A stretch of DNA of 28,769 nt from Halocafeteria seosinensis. Taxonomy: Eukaryota; Sar; Bigyra; Bicosoecida. Location of the stretch: positions 1 to 28,769 of the forward strand of contig LVLI01000853.1 in NCBI GenBank assembly GCA_001687465.1. The letters are read 5' to 3'. This document shows positions 15,898 to 23,733 of this stretch, one piece after another; position 1 is the stretch's first letter; each line of letters opens with the position of its first letter. The position numbers were made by a program, and so were the translations under genes. Below the pieces are notes generated by a model. The model searched no databases and was not told the origin of the DNA. It saw nothing but the letters and a program-made list of their open reading frames with translations.

Positions 15898-17064
15898 ATG
15901 AACGAACCGAATCCATCCCTGAAGAAACGATTGGAAAAGGTGTATTATGACGAAGGAAATCTCTTCAGCAGGGATAAACTCTTTGAAATCGTTCAAGAGA
16001 AAGACATACCGGTAGGACGGGATGAATTAGAGCAATGGCTATCCAACCAATACCTCCATCAGATCACCAAACGACTCCCACCGAGTAGCAAAGGAACACG
16101 AAGCATGGTATCCAATGATGCCTTTAATGTTGTTGCGATGGATCTAGCGTCCATGGGCGATTTTACGTTCTTGGTGATGATTGATGTGTTTAGCCGGATG
16201 GCGTTTGTCCGAATTATCAAAAACAAGAACCAACGGACGGTCATCAACGGGATTGACCGCCTCTTAAAACAGATGCCAATGAAACCCAAGACCATCCTTA
16301 GCGACAATGGCGGTGAATTTACCAACCGTTCCTTACGGCAGAAACTCCAGAAACTGGACATCAAACAGATCTTCAGTATTCCATCCAATCCACAGTCCAA
16401 TTCTATTGTGGAACGGTTCAACGGGACATTCAAGCGAATGTTACGAAAAGCCGATATGCTGTCCAAGAATATCACCCAGAAGTTGGTGGATGACTTGGTT
16501 CAAAATTACAATGAAATGAAACACGATACCACGGGCGTATCACCCAAGGACGCTTTGAAAGAAAAAAATACCGAGCAAGTCAAACAAAACAACGCTAGTC
16601 GGCGAATTCTGAACCTTCAGGGCGATCATGACAACCTAGAGAAGGGTGATACGGTCAGGACGGCTGTGCCACCCAAGACCTTTCAGAAAACCCCGATCAC
16701 CTTTTCGCTTGAATTGTATGAAATCACAGCCGTCCAGCGTCCCAAAGAGAAGTCCAAGCCGATTGCTTATCGGCTGAAAGAGAAGGACTCCGGTAAGAGA
16801 GTCCGTGGGTTATGGGGTCGCCGAAATCTTCAGAAGATAGACAAAGTGGAAAACAAGGATAGGGTAACGGTTATGTTTGATGTGGAACGGATTTTGGACA
16901 GATTCACCAAGAAGGGCAAGAGATACCTGAAAGTCAAGTGGCGGAACTTTCCGGCCAAAGAAGCCACCATTGAACCCGAATCGGAAATACGAAATGACAT
17001 GGGACGGAAGCAATTCAATGTCTTGTTGGATAATTTTCTTCAACGACAGAAGAAGAAAAAATGA
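15898..17064 (+). CDS. Retroviral-type (rve, DDE) integrase with chromodomain
   Basis: A 388-aa protein. The DDE core has D82 (VVAMDLASMGDF), D136 (ILSDNGGEF) and E172 (QSNSIVERFNGTFKRML), with normal D-x-D-x35-E spacing. The C-terminal part (about 325-365) is a chromodomain (FDVERILDRF...KRYLKVKWRNF...TIEPESE), which in other integrases targets chromatin. The combination is the hallmark of Maverick/Polinton integrases, which insert the element through its TIRs. The start at 15898 follows CATATATATG and begins MNEPNPSLKK. The longer frame from 15754 would translate through the inverted repeats and is unlikely. Its stop TGA abuts the stop of the opposing 17065 gene. Confidence 0.93.
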   Translation: MNEPNPSLKKRLEKVYYDEGNLFSRDKLFEIVQEKDIPVGRDELEQWLSNQYLHQITKRLPPSSKGTRSMVSNDAFNVVAMDLASMGDFTFLVMIDVFSRMAFVRIIKNKNQRTVINGIDRLLKQMPMKPKTILSDNGGEFTNRSLRQKLQKLDIKQIFSIPSNPQSNSIVERFNGTFKRMLRKADMLSKNITQKLVDDLVQNYNEMKHDTTGVSPKDALKEKNTEQVKQNNASRRILNLQGDHDNLEKGDTVRTAVPPKTFQKTPITFSLELYEITAVQRPKEKSKPIAYRLKEKDSGKRVRGLWGRRNLQKIDKVENKDRVTVMFDVERILDRFTKKGKRYLKVKWRNFPAKEATIEPESEIRNDMGRKQFNVLLDNFLQRQKKKK

Positions 17065-17226
17065 TCAGTCCTCTTCCACCCGAACGACTGAGAAGCCACG
17101 CAACCGGTGTGTGGCGAATCGCCGTGCTTGTGCCTTGGATTCTGCCTGTGTAATGATCTTTTTGTACAGGGGATCATGTCCTTGCCGATTCCGCTTTAGT
17201 ATTACAAAGTATTGTTGTTTTGTCAT
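17065..17226 (-). CDS. Small basic protein, 53 aa
   Basis: The frame from the ATG at 17226 (preceded by ACTATATATG) gives a basic 53-aa peptide (TKQQYFVILKRNRQGHDPLY...). There is no recognised domain. It sits tightly between two plus-strand genes. Its stop is base-to-base with the integrase stop (TGATCA), and its start is 10 bases from that of the 17237 gene, with the start motif TATATA shared between the two strands. The tight packing and the start signal argue that it is real despite its size. Confidence 0.55.
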   Translation of the reverse strand: MTKQQYFVILKRNRQGHDPLYKKIITQAESKAQARRFATHRLRGFSVVRVEED

Positions 17227-17236
17227 ATATAGTAGT

Positions 17237-18088
17237 ATGCAGAGAAAGCAATTTCTAACAAAAGACGAAAAACTGGTATTAGACACCATCACGTTTGGCA
17301 ACAACTGGAATCTAGCCGGATCGCAAAATGACCCCGATATTCTATGGTCTATGGATTACGATGCCAATGAATACTTAGACAGCCTCAATCTGGATCGTGT
17401 CGTTCGACTTTTTGGACAAAAAGTCAAAAAACTCAGCAAGATGGACGGGGTGTATTTAGGCGATGTCAAGACACAGATCGGAGACCATAAGGTGCGGTGG
17501 TCAAAAGACCAAATCATACAAGGCAAACAGGGCTCTGACTTGACGCTCAAGTCCCAACTCCAACACAGAGACGTCTTTTTCAAAATAGATGTTTTAGCAT
17601 GGTTGCCCCAAAACGGAAGTTTCCATGAATTCACCAACACATTGTTTTACAAGCGATCTACGCCCAAGAAAGACATGATAGCCAATATCAAAGAAGAGGC
17701 GGAACAGTTGAAGCGGGATGGGGAACTGTATAAGTCGCTCAAGCGGTGGTATTCCTATTATAGGTTGAAAAACAAGCCGACCCAATACAAGAAGATCCGA
17801 GAGGTCTTGAACCAACCTGTCTTGGGGATTTTACATCAGATACGGGAAGGTTTAGAGTCATTGATCTTTTTGTTAGAAAACCATAAACTGACCATCAACA
17901 ATATGCGGTTTCAGACGGATCTAGCCGGATTTAAAGAGATGTTGTGGCATATTTCCCAATCATTACGTAGTCAGAAAGTCAAGCAGATGCTTCAATGGCT
18001 GGATAAGCCCTCGTTGAATGTATTGATACAATTGCGAGACAATATACAAAAAGCCTTGACGAATCAAACCAAGGCGTATATAGATTGA
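17237..18088 (+). CDS. Putative nucleotidyltransferase-like protein, 283 aa
   Basis: Starts at MQRKQFLTKDEK after TATATAGTAGT. The N-terminal part shows a pattern like small virus nucleotidyltransferase-fold proteins: AGSQNDPDILWSMDYDANEY, then GVYLGDVKTQI, then FFKIDVLAWLPQNGSFHEFT, and a helical stretch KSLKRWYSYYRLKN. I recall similar arrangements in unannotated giant-virus and PLV proteins, but the canonical GS-x-D-x-D residues are not cleanly conserved, so activity is uncertain. The C-terminal half is helical. It is followed after 33 bases by the Gly-rich gene on the same strand and sits next to the integrase and virion genes. Confidence 0.5.
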   Translation: MQRKQFLTKDEKLVLDTITFGNNWNLAGSQNDPDILWSMDYDANEYLDSLNLDRVVRLFGQKVKKLSKMDGVYLGDVKTQIGDHKVRWSKDQIIQGKQGSDLTLKSQLQHRDVFFKIDVLAWLPQNGSFHEFTNTLFYKRSTPKKDMIANIKEEAEQLKRDGELYKSLKRWYSYYRLKNKPTQYKKIREVLNQPVLGILHQIREGLESLIFLLENHKLTINNMRFQTDLAGFKEMLWHISQSLRSQKVKQMLQWLDKPSLNVLIQLRDNIQKALTNQTKAYID

Positions 18089-18121
18089 TCATTTTTTTCC
18101 TATGACAATATATAGAAAGAC

Positions 18122-18703
18122 ATGCCGAAGAAAAACGGGAAGTTGAGCAAATCCGAAAGCAAAAAGTTGCTAGGCCAAGTGGTCGATCGGGTCGCCCAAG
18201 AAGGCGATGATATGAAAGATAGTTTTATGCAGGCGGTCGGCCACTTAGCCGACCAAGGATTAAAAGGGGGCGGATTCGACGGGTTTGTAGAAGGGTTGGT
18301 CGGCGGAGGTCAATCCGGTGGATCAAGCGGTGGAGGAACGGCAAAGTCAATCGGTAAGGTCGGAAACAAACTGGCGAACGTTGGCACGATGGGACTGTGG
18401 GGTTCTGGTCAATCCGGTGGATCAAGCGGTGGAGGGACGGCAAAGTCAATCGGTAAGGTCGGAAACAAACTGGCGAACGTCGGTACGATGGGCTTATGGG
18501 GATCCGGTCAATCCGGTGGAGGATCAGATGGCCGTGAATCCCGTGGCCAGTTGGTTCGCCGTGTGATGGATGAGAAGGGATTATCCTTGCCTCAGGCGTC
18601 CAAATACGTCAAGGACAACAATTTGTATGTCCCCGAGGGACAACGCAAGAAAGGATCAGGCAAATCCGGTGGTAAATCGGGGGGCATTCGAATCCTCGGG
18701 TAA
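18122..18703 (+). CDS. Gly-rich repeat protein, putative minor virion protein
   Basis: A 193-aa protein. After a helical N-terminus (about 1-60) there are two full and one partial copies of a 33-aa unit (SGQSGGSSGGGTAKSIGKVG, then NKLANVGTMGLWG). The C-terminal part is RGQLVRRVMDEKGLSLPQASKYVKD plus a Lys/Gly tail. The repeat core KVGNKLAN matches KIGNKVAN in the tail of the major capsid protein. Alternating Gly-rich and amphipathic pieces suggest a membrane-active or capsid-lining protein, by analogy with adenovirus minor proteins; this is inference. The start follows TATATAGAAAGAC. A hairpin follows the stop. Confidence 0.65.
   Translation: MPKKNGKLSKSESKKLLGQVVDRVAQEGDDMKDSFMQAVGHLADQGLKGGGFDGFVEGLVGGGQSGGSSGGGTAKSIGKVGNKLANVGTMGLWGSGQSGGSSGGGTAKSIGKVGNKLANVGTMGLWGSGQSGGGSDGRESRGQLVRRVMDEKGLSLPQASKYVKDNNLYVPEGQRKKGSGKSGGKSGGIRILG
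18308..18520. repeat. 99-bp tandem repeat in the Gly-rich gene
   Basis: GGTCAATCCGGTGG recurs at 18308, 18407 and 18506, a period of 99 bases. The first two units are nearly identical; the third is cut short. The third-position differences are few, so the duplication is recent or kept uniform. Confidence 0.85.
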
Positions 18704-18707
18704 TACA

Positions 18708-18734
18708 TTCAAGTCAAAAAATCAATGACTTGAA
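18708..18734. terminator. Bidirectional hairpin between convergent genes
   Basis: TTCAAGTCA (18708-18716) and TGACTTGAA (18726-18734) form a 9-bp stem with a 9-base loop. It lies between the Gly-rich gene stop (18703) and the minus-strand ATPase stop (18765). Confidence 0.6.
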
Positions 18735-18764
18735 AAACTTTGCGAATGGACACCCCTTTAGTTT

Positions 18765-19574
18765 TCATTCTTCAAAGAGATAATCCGGCAACCAACAACT
18801 TTGTGGATTGATGACGTATTTGGGATGTGCTGATATCAGACACGACGAACCGGTTTCATTCTTGATCTTCTTCACCGCTCCTTTGGTATCAATGTTGGCG
18901 TAATTCTGACTAAAGTATCGGAAGGCGTGATTGGACATCATTTTCGGCCAAATTAGGTAATAATCGGACTCGGTGAGGATAAGGCGTGTGGAGTGGCTGT
19001 TTGTGATGTTGTGGAAGATACAGATGAGTGAGATATTCTCTTGTCGGCCTCGTTCGGCCAAGACATTCATCAGATGAAGGATTCGTTTATAGTTTTCGTC
19101 GTTGAAGAAATCGTCAAAGATGACTAAACAGTCCTTAAAATCGCTAATTTCGGGAATATGATCTGATTCGTCGCTAAATTTCTCGGTGGGAATACGGTGA
19201 ATTCGGTCGTACCCTAATTCTTTCTTGATGGTCGGATCGTATTCTTTGGACGAAATTAAATACACTTCATTTTTGGGGCACAGGACTTTATAATTGTTCG
19301 CCCAATTACAGGCACATGTGGTCTTGCCACTTCCCCGCTTTCCCGCACAGTACAGGATGAATCCACGTTTTTTGACTTGGCGTGGCAACGGACTGAAGAA
19401 ATAATCGCCCGACAGATTGACTTGGGCATCATCTTTGGACGGCGGGGCTTGTTCCATGTCTTCCACATGTAAATTGACGAACATATCGGGGATATTTCGG
19501 CTGTTCTGTAACTTTTGGACGACGGCAATGGATTCTTGCGACGAATATTCGGAACTGGTGTAAAGTTTTGGCAT
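18765..19574 (-). CDS. Genome-packaging ATPase (FtsK/HerA type, A32-like)
   Basis: A 269-aa protein. Walker A is GKRGSGKT (78-85), Walker B is CLVIFDDFF (149-157), and a sensor-like FHNITN lies at 187-192. Size and motif order match the packaging ATPases of PLVs, virophages and giant viruses, which pump DNA into the capsid. The start is placed at 19574 (MPKLYTSSEY), where TATAGGGTATATG runs into the ATG; the frame stays open to 19604. It is divergent from the penton gene across about 106 bases that contain start motifs for both. Confidence 0.92.
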   Translation of the reverse strand: MPKLYTSSEYSSQESIAVVQKLQNSRNIPDMFVNLHVEDMEQAPPSKDDAQVNLSGDYFFSPLPRQVKKRGFILYCAGKRGSGKTTCACNWANNYKVLCPKNEVYLISSKEYDPTIKKELGYDRIHRIPTEKFSDESDHIPEISDFKDCLVIFDDFFNDENYKRILHLMNVLAERGRQENISLICIFHNITNSHSTRLILTESDYYLIWPKMMSNHAFRYFSQNYANIDTKGAVKKIKNETGSSCLISAHPKYVINPQSCWLPDYLFEE

Positions 19575-19680
19575 ATACCCTATAGAAAGAATTTTGTTGT
19601 ACAAAAAGTCAAAACACTATACTATTATAGACTGATTTTGGGGGCAACGTATTATTTTTGGGCTCCCCAGTATATAAAGA
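19575..19680. promoter_or_regulatory. Divergent promoter region between ATPase and penton genes
   Basis: It carries GGTATATG/TATAG on the ATPase strand and TATATAAAGA (19671-19680) directly before the penton ATG. The middle contains short A/T runs and CTATACTATTATAG. Confidence 0.5.
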
Positions 19681-20922
19681 ATGCCTAGCACCAAATTCTA
19701 TACCAAGGAAGGCCAAGAATTCACCCATCATTTCCAAAAACAGACCTCTGATGAATCTCCTGATCCGGATTATGTCTATATAGATCTGGCCATCATCAAT
19801 CATAAACACGACAAAACCATGTTCGACAACAATCCGCCTTGTAAATTCAGTGAGGTGTCCAATACCCCCATCCTGAATAATCCATCGGAATATAAACTGG
19901 CTGTCAAGAAATTCAGTTTGGACGGCATTACCAAAGCACTGCCTATCTTCCATTTCATGACCCGAAACAATAGTCAAACCGATGGTATTTACGAGATTAC
20001 CTTAGAAGTCAATAAAGATCCCAATTACGTCTCCACGGTGCCGGTTCAGTTTTCGTCCCAACGAGCCGATCTTTCCGCTCCCCAACAAACCTCCATCGGG
20101 GATGAATTTTATCAAATTTACTCCATTCAGCATCTCATACGTCTCTTTAACGAAGCCATTAAAACGGCATTTGACAATATCTATACCACTCAAGGCTTCA
20201 GTCAAAAAATTAATGCCAATGGATATCCGTTTCTTGACTATGATCCGGACATTAATCGTGTTGTTGTCTATGCCCCGACCGCCGGTTTTGGGGATGTCAA
20301 TAAGTTAAGTGGGGAGACATGGCGTCTGTTTTTTAACCAGAGTGCCTACAACGTATTCAGCAATTTACCGTATTATTATGAACAACGCAGTAATTTGGGA
20401 GCCAACGGTCAATTTCAAATAGATTTCAATGCCAATCGGGGGCGGAATGTTGCTTCCATCAACCCTCTCTATGGAGCGGGAGGAGGCAACAGTGCCACCT
20501 ATTACAAAATCACGCAAGAGTTTGATTCGCTCGGGCATGATTGGAGTCCGGTGGAAAGTATTGTCGTGGAAGGAAACAATCTAAATATCGCCCCCGCCGT
20601 TCAGACCGCTCCGATCGAATATGGCAATTCCAAACACGGCAATCTGGGGCAAGTGGCTCGGGATCATAGTCAAAATATCATCTCGGAATTTACCATCGAC
20701 AAAGCCAACCCATGTGCTTGGCAACAAAACCTCCTGTTCATCGCCAACGAATACACCTTCCTGAGTATCTATAGTACCGATCACAAACCCTTGCGGGAAA
20801 TCCGTACCAAATTTTATTATCGTGACCGATACAGTAGTGAATTAGTCCCCTTGGATCTTCCGTCGCAGAGTACCGCCCATCTAGGATTACTGTTTCAAAA
20901 ACGATCCGTGGAAGAGAGATAA
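19681..20922 (+). CDS. Penton / minor capsid protein candidate
   Basis: A 413-aa beta-rich protein without membrane segments. The N-terminus (PDPDYVYIDLAIINHKHD) and the C-terminal part match my memory of the single-jelly-roll minor capsid (penton) proteins that sit next to the MCP in PLVs. The C-terminal part reads DWSPVESIVVEGNNLNIAP, then IISEFTIDKANP, then LREIRTKFYYRDRY. Position is strong support: directly after the packaging ATPase and just before the MCP, the conserved order in this lineage. The start has TATATAAAGAATG. A structure prediction would settle the fold. Confidence 0.8.
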   Translation: MPSTKFYTKEGQEFTHHFQKQTSDESPDPDYVYIDLAIINHKHDKTMFDNNPPCKFSEVSNTPILNNPSEYKLAVKKFSLDGITKALPIFHFMTRNNSQTDGIYEITLEVNKDPNYVSTVPVQFSSQRADLSAPQQTSIGDEFYQIYSIQHLIRLFNEAIKTAFDNIYTTQGFSQKINANGYPFLDYDPDINRVVVYAPTAGFGDVNKLSGETWRLFFNQSAYNVFSNLPYYYEQRSNLGANGQFQIDFNANRGRNVASINPLYGAGGGNSATYYKITQEFDSLGHDWSPVESIVVEGNNLNIAPAVQTAPIEYGNSKHGNLGQVARDHSQNIISEFTIDKANPCAWQQNLLFIANEYTFLSIYSTDHKPLREIRTKFYYRDRYSSELVPLDLPSQSTAHLGLLFQKRSVEER

Positions 20923-20986
20923 ATAAGATAACCCCGTTCCACTATAGGATATCTGATTTTTTTTGTGTCGGGGATATAGAGAAAAG

Positions 20987-22780
20987 ATGAGCCTGATTCA
21001 AAATGACCAGTTCCGCCCAAAAGTGTATGTTGATCAGATGGACACCGTCAAAAATACCGACCCGAAAGTAAAGACCATGAGTTCGGTACAGAACTACAAT
21101 AGTTTCAATCAAGATTTCAGTTCCTCGAGCGCTAAAGGACTGCAATTTCAGATAGACCCTCCATCGTACTCAACTGTGACACGGCGTGATATGCGAATCG
21201 CCAGTCACATGGACTATAGAATTCGTTTTACAGCAAACGGGCAGATCGCCGGCAACACTCGGTTGCTCAGTCCCCAATTGTTTGCGTTACGTGACCACCC
21301 CATGCAAAGAGCCTTTCAGAACGTCCGAGCCACCATAAACAATGAACTCGTGTCGGTCGACCTAGAAGAGCAACTACAACAGCAAAATCTTATGGCCTAT
21401 GACGAAAACACGGTCAATACATACAATACAACCTCCAATGTGGATATGGGAATCTTATCGTACAACGACGCCCGTGATAGCAATAGTACTCCATTGGCCG
21501 GTTACAAGAATATGACCCTTGGGACACAGCATGTCCCCGATGGGGCGTTTCCCTTTGTAGGGTTGATTAATCCAAGCAACCCCCAAGGAAATCCCCTCCA
21601 AAGCGGGGATACATATACAACCAATGGAGGCGTCACATTAACGGCTCGCAATTCAAACGGAGGCAACCCCAATATCCATGGCAATGCGGTGAATTTGGAA
21701 AATACAAGTGGGCCAATTAGTAATAACGACTATTTTGATGTCGTGGTTCGGTATTACGTGGAAGCCACGCCGTGGATTAGCCCTCTTTTATACAATGGCA
21801 CCAACGGCTCTCAGACCGAAGGCCTTTGGAATATCAAGCAGTTGCGTATCAACTGTGATTTAACCTCCACGCCGAAACTCATGCGAAATGATAGTGGGCT
21901 TCCCGTCGGAGGCAATAATTTACAGATTACGTCAGAAGATTTTCATGGAAACAAACCGTTTTGGGACGCCCAATTACATTATCAGACCATGGAAGCCCCG
22001 TATCGGTACCAACTGTCGGATGTCAATACACTTCCCATGTATCGCTATGAAAACAACCAAAAAATCCATTCGGTGAATCTTACGCCTCGTTCCACCACCA
22101 CCGTTCAATCCAATGAAATCCAAGTCGGCGAAATTCCGGACTTTCTGGTCGTTGGGGCTCGTCCGCCTCGGGATCAAATCACTCCCCGAGATGCTGATTT
22201 TCATTTCGTCCCGCAATCGCTGAGTATTCGTGTGGGCAATCAGACCAATATTTTAACCACATTTTCGCAATCTGACCTGTACAGTATCTGTTCCAAGTAT
22301 ATCCCCATTGGCTGGGACACCTTCCGAGGTCGGGGGTTGGCACATAACGGTGATCCAATCCCCCTTGTATCCAGTTGTATACCGCTAAAAATGGGTGAGG
22401 ACGTTGAATTGGCTCCGGGCCTCGCAGCTGGAGTCAATACCCACACAAATATTCGGGTCTCTATGACGGTGCTCAATCAGTCCAATAACACGTATTCGTC
22501 TGTGGAACTGAACGTCAATCAGATTGAACCGCAATTCTTGTATAATAGCAAGGGTACAAGCCAAGTTTTCTGGGGCTTTTTAACGATGACGGATGTGCTC
22601 GACGCTGCACAGTGGCCGGAACAAAAGAGCCCCGATCGGGCAATCGGTGGCCGAAAGAAAGCCAAGAGTTTGATGGATTCACTTGGCCACGGTGTGAGTA
22701 AAATCGGCAACAAAGTGGCGAATAAGGCCATTGATAAAGCCACCGATCAAGCGGTTGGCAAACTGACCGGCCTCAAGTAA
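20987..22780 (+). CDS. MCP: Major capsid protein (double jelly roll)
   Basis: A 597-aa protein. Size, beta-rich composition and gene order fit the PLV/virophage double-jelly-roll MCP, which forms the trimeric capsomers of an icosahedral shell. Recognisable stretches include the N-terminal FNQDFSSSSAKGLQFQIDPP, WNIKQLRINCDLTSTPKLMR in the middle and the C-terminal QVFWGFLTMTDVLDAAQWPE. The last 45 residues are a basic amphipathic tail (GHGVSKIGNKVANKAIDKA) that shares KIGNKVAN with the Gly-rich protein. The start is at 20987 after GATATAGAGAAAAG; an upstream TTG/GTG-type start is not needed. A 10-bp hairpin follows the stop. Confidence 0.88.
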   Translation: MSLIQNDQFRPKVYVDQMDTVKNTDPKVKTMSSVQNYNSFNQDFSSSSAKGLQFQIDPPSYSTVTRRDMRIASHMDYRIRFTANGQIAGNTRLLSPQLFALRDHPMQRAFQNVRATINNELVSVDLEEQLQQQNLMAYDENTVNTYNTTSNVDMGILSYNDARDSNSTPLAGYKNMTLGTQHVPDGAFPFVGLINPSNPQGNPLQSGDTYTTNGGVTLTARNSNGGNPNIHGNAVNLENTSGPISNNDYFDVVVRYYVEATPWISPLLYNGTNGSQTEGLWNIKQLRINCDLTSTPKLMRNDSGLPVGGNNLQITSEDFHGNKPFWDAQLHYQTMEAPYRYQLSDVNTLPMYRYENNQKIHSVNLTPRSTTTVQSNEIQVGEIPDFLVVGARPPRDQITPRDADFHFVPQSLSIRVGNQTNILTTFSQSDLYSICSKYIPIGWDTFRGRGLAHNGDPIPLVSSCIPLKMGEDVELAPGLAAGVNTHTNIRVSMTVLNQSNNTYSSVELNVNQIEPQFLYNSKGTSQVFWGFLTMTDVLDAAQWPEQKSPDRAIGGRKKAKSLMDSLGHGVSKIGNKVANKAIDKATDQAVGKLTGLK

Positions 22781-22791
22781 ATCAGTCTTTT

Positions 22792-22819
22792 TTTGAAATG
22801 ATGTTGAATTCATTTCAAA
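22792..22819 (+). terminator. Hairpin after the major capsid gene
   Basis: TTTGAAATGA (22792-22801) and TCATTTCAAA (22810-22819) form a perfect 10-bp stem with an 8-base loop, 11 bases after the MCP stop codon. Confidence 0.65.
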
Positions 22820-22850
22820 TTTTGTTGGGGAAAGAGATATAGAGCAAAAA

Positions 22851-23171
22851 ATGGCAGAGCAAGAGAAACCCTCATGGTATCAACGCAATCGGGCGAAGGT
22901 CTTGGAGAAACTCAAGCAACGGGTTACCTGTGATCATTGCGGACGCCCCGTGACGCAAAGTCAGATTTATAATCACAAAAAGACCCACCTGTGTCAATAT
23001 GGCTATCGCAAACCGAGACGAGATCGCAAATATGAAAGCAATGCCGAGAAAGTCCGCTCGTACTACCACCAAAAAGGACGGGTGTCCTGTCAATATTGCG
23101 GACGCACCGTGTCCGGCTGGTATTTACCCAAACACCAACGGACGAAAATCTGTCGGAAACACCAAACCTAA
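22851..23171 (+). CDS. Two-finger zinc-binding protein, 106 aa
   Basis: Two copies of the finger seen in the 15197 gene. The first is CDHCGRPVTQSQIYNHKKTH plus LC; the second is CQYCGRTVSGWYLPKHQRTK plus IC. They are joined by a basic linker (KPRRDRKYESNAEKVRSYY). The whole protein is strongly basic, which favours nucleic-acid binding. The start follows GATATAGAGCAAAAA. Its place behind the MCP suggests late expression, so a virion DNA-binding or late control role is possible; neither is shown by the sequence. Confidence 0.72.
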   Translation: MAEQEKPSWYQRNRAKVLEKLKQRVTCDHCGRPVTQSQIYNHKKTHLCQYGYRKPRRDRKYESNAEKVRSYYHQKGRVSCQYCGRTVSGWYLPKHQRTKICRKHQT

Positions 23172-23223
23172 GTTGCCGTAAGTTCTTTCGTTCCGCTAAA
23201 ATTTCTAGAGAGATTATAGAAGA

Positions 23224-23703
23224 ATGATTTACGTCTTACGACTCGTGGAAGACAAATACTATGTTGGGTATTCCAAAGATCGGCAAACCATGGAAAAACG
23301 ACTAGATAAGCACTTTGAAGGCACGGCCTCGGCTTGGACACATTATTACACGCCGGTGGCTCATGAAGAAACACTTGATGGCGATTATTTTGACGAAGAA
23401 AACATGACCTTACGGTACATGGCCGAACACGGTATAGATAACGTCCGTGGTGGATCATTTTGTACCATTTTTCTGTCTGATTTTGATCGGCAACGAGCCA
23501 AGCATACCTTACGATCCATTGCCCAAAGTTGCTTCTATTGTGGCTCCAATCAACATTTTGCTATGGAATGTCATGTGGGAACATCCCCACAACCCAACCC
23601 ATGTAAGAACTGTGGGGCGAAATACCGCCATTGTCGTCTGTTCAATGGTCGCTATATCAATTATGATTTGCTTCCCTGTGAGACCTGTGGAAGTCCGCTG
23701 TAA
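23224..23703 (+). CDS. GIY-YIG nuclease-like protein with zinc knuckle
   Basis: A 159-aa protein. Residues 1-80 are a GIY-YIG-type domain: MIYVLRLVEDKYYVGYSKDR, R26, WTHYYTP and E59 or E60 in the EEN stretch, followed by the GIDNVRGGSF motif common in virus versions. Residues 103-116 are a CCHC knuckle (CFYCGSNQHFAMEC, spacing C-x2-C-x4-H-x4-C), and further CxxC pairs (127-130, 152-155) make a likely second zinc site. The fusion suggests a nuclease that grips single-stranded DNA or RNA. Its role in the virus is unknown. The start has TATAGAAGAATG. The stop is part of a hairpin shared with the recombinase gene. Confidence 0.82.
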   Translation: MIYVLRLVEDKYYVGYSKDRQTMEKRLDKHFEGTASAWTHYYTPVAHEETLDGDYFDEENMTLRYMAEHGIDNVRGGSFCTIFLSDFDRQRAKHTLRSIAQSCFYCGSNQHFAMECHVGTSPQPNPCKNCGAKYRHCRLFNGRYINYDLLPCETCGSPL

Positions 23704-23725
23704 TAATGAAACAAAGTCATTATTA
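23701..23725. terminator. Bidirectional hairpin between convergent genes
   Basis: TAATAATGA (23701-23709) and TCATTATTA (23717-23725) form a 9-bp stem with a 7-base loop. It includes the stop codon of the GIY-YIG gene and ends 9 bases before the recombinase gene end. The stem core is identical to the hairpin at 11582-11609. Confidence 0.65.
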
Positions 23726-23733
23726 TATTCGGC

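Noticed and set aside
15898-17064. LTR retrotransposon origin of the window (DDE integrase plus chromodomain)
   Set aside because: There is no reverse transcriptase, RNase H or gag; capsid, ATPase, protease and TIRs fit a PLV instead.
20963-20986. Upstream start for the major capsid gene
   Set aside because: It would need a non-ATG start and would translate through the GATATAGAGAAAAG start motif that precedes the ATG at 20987.
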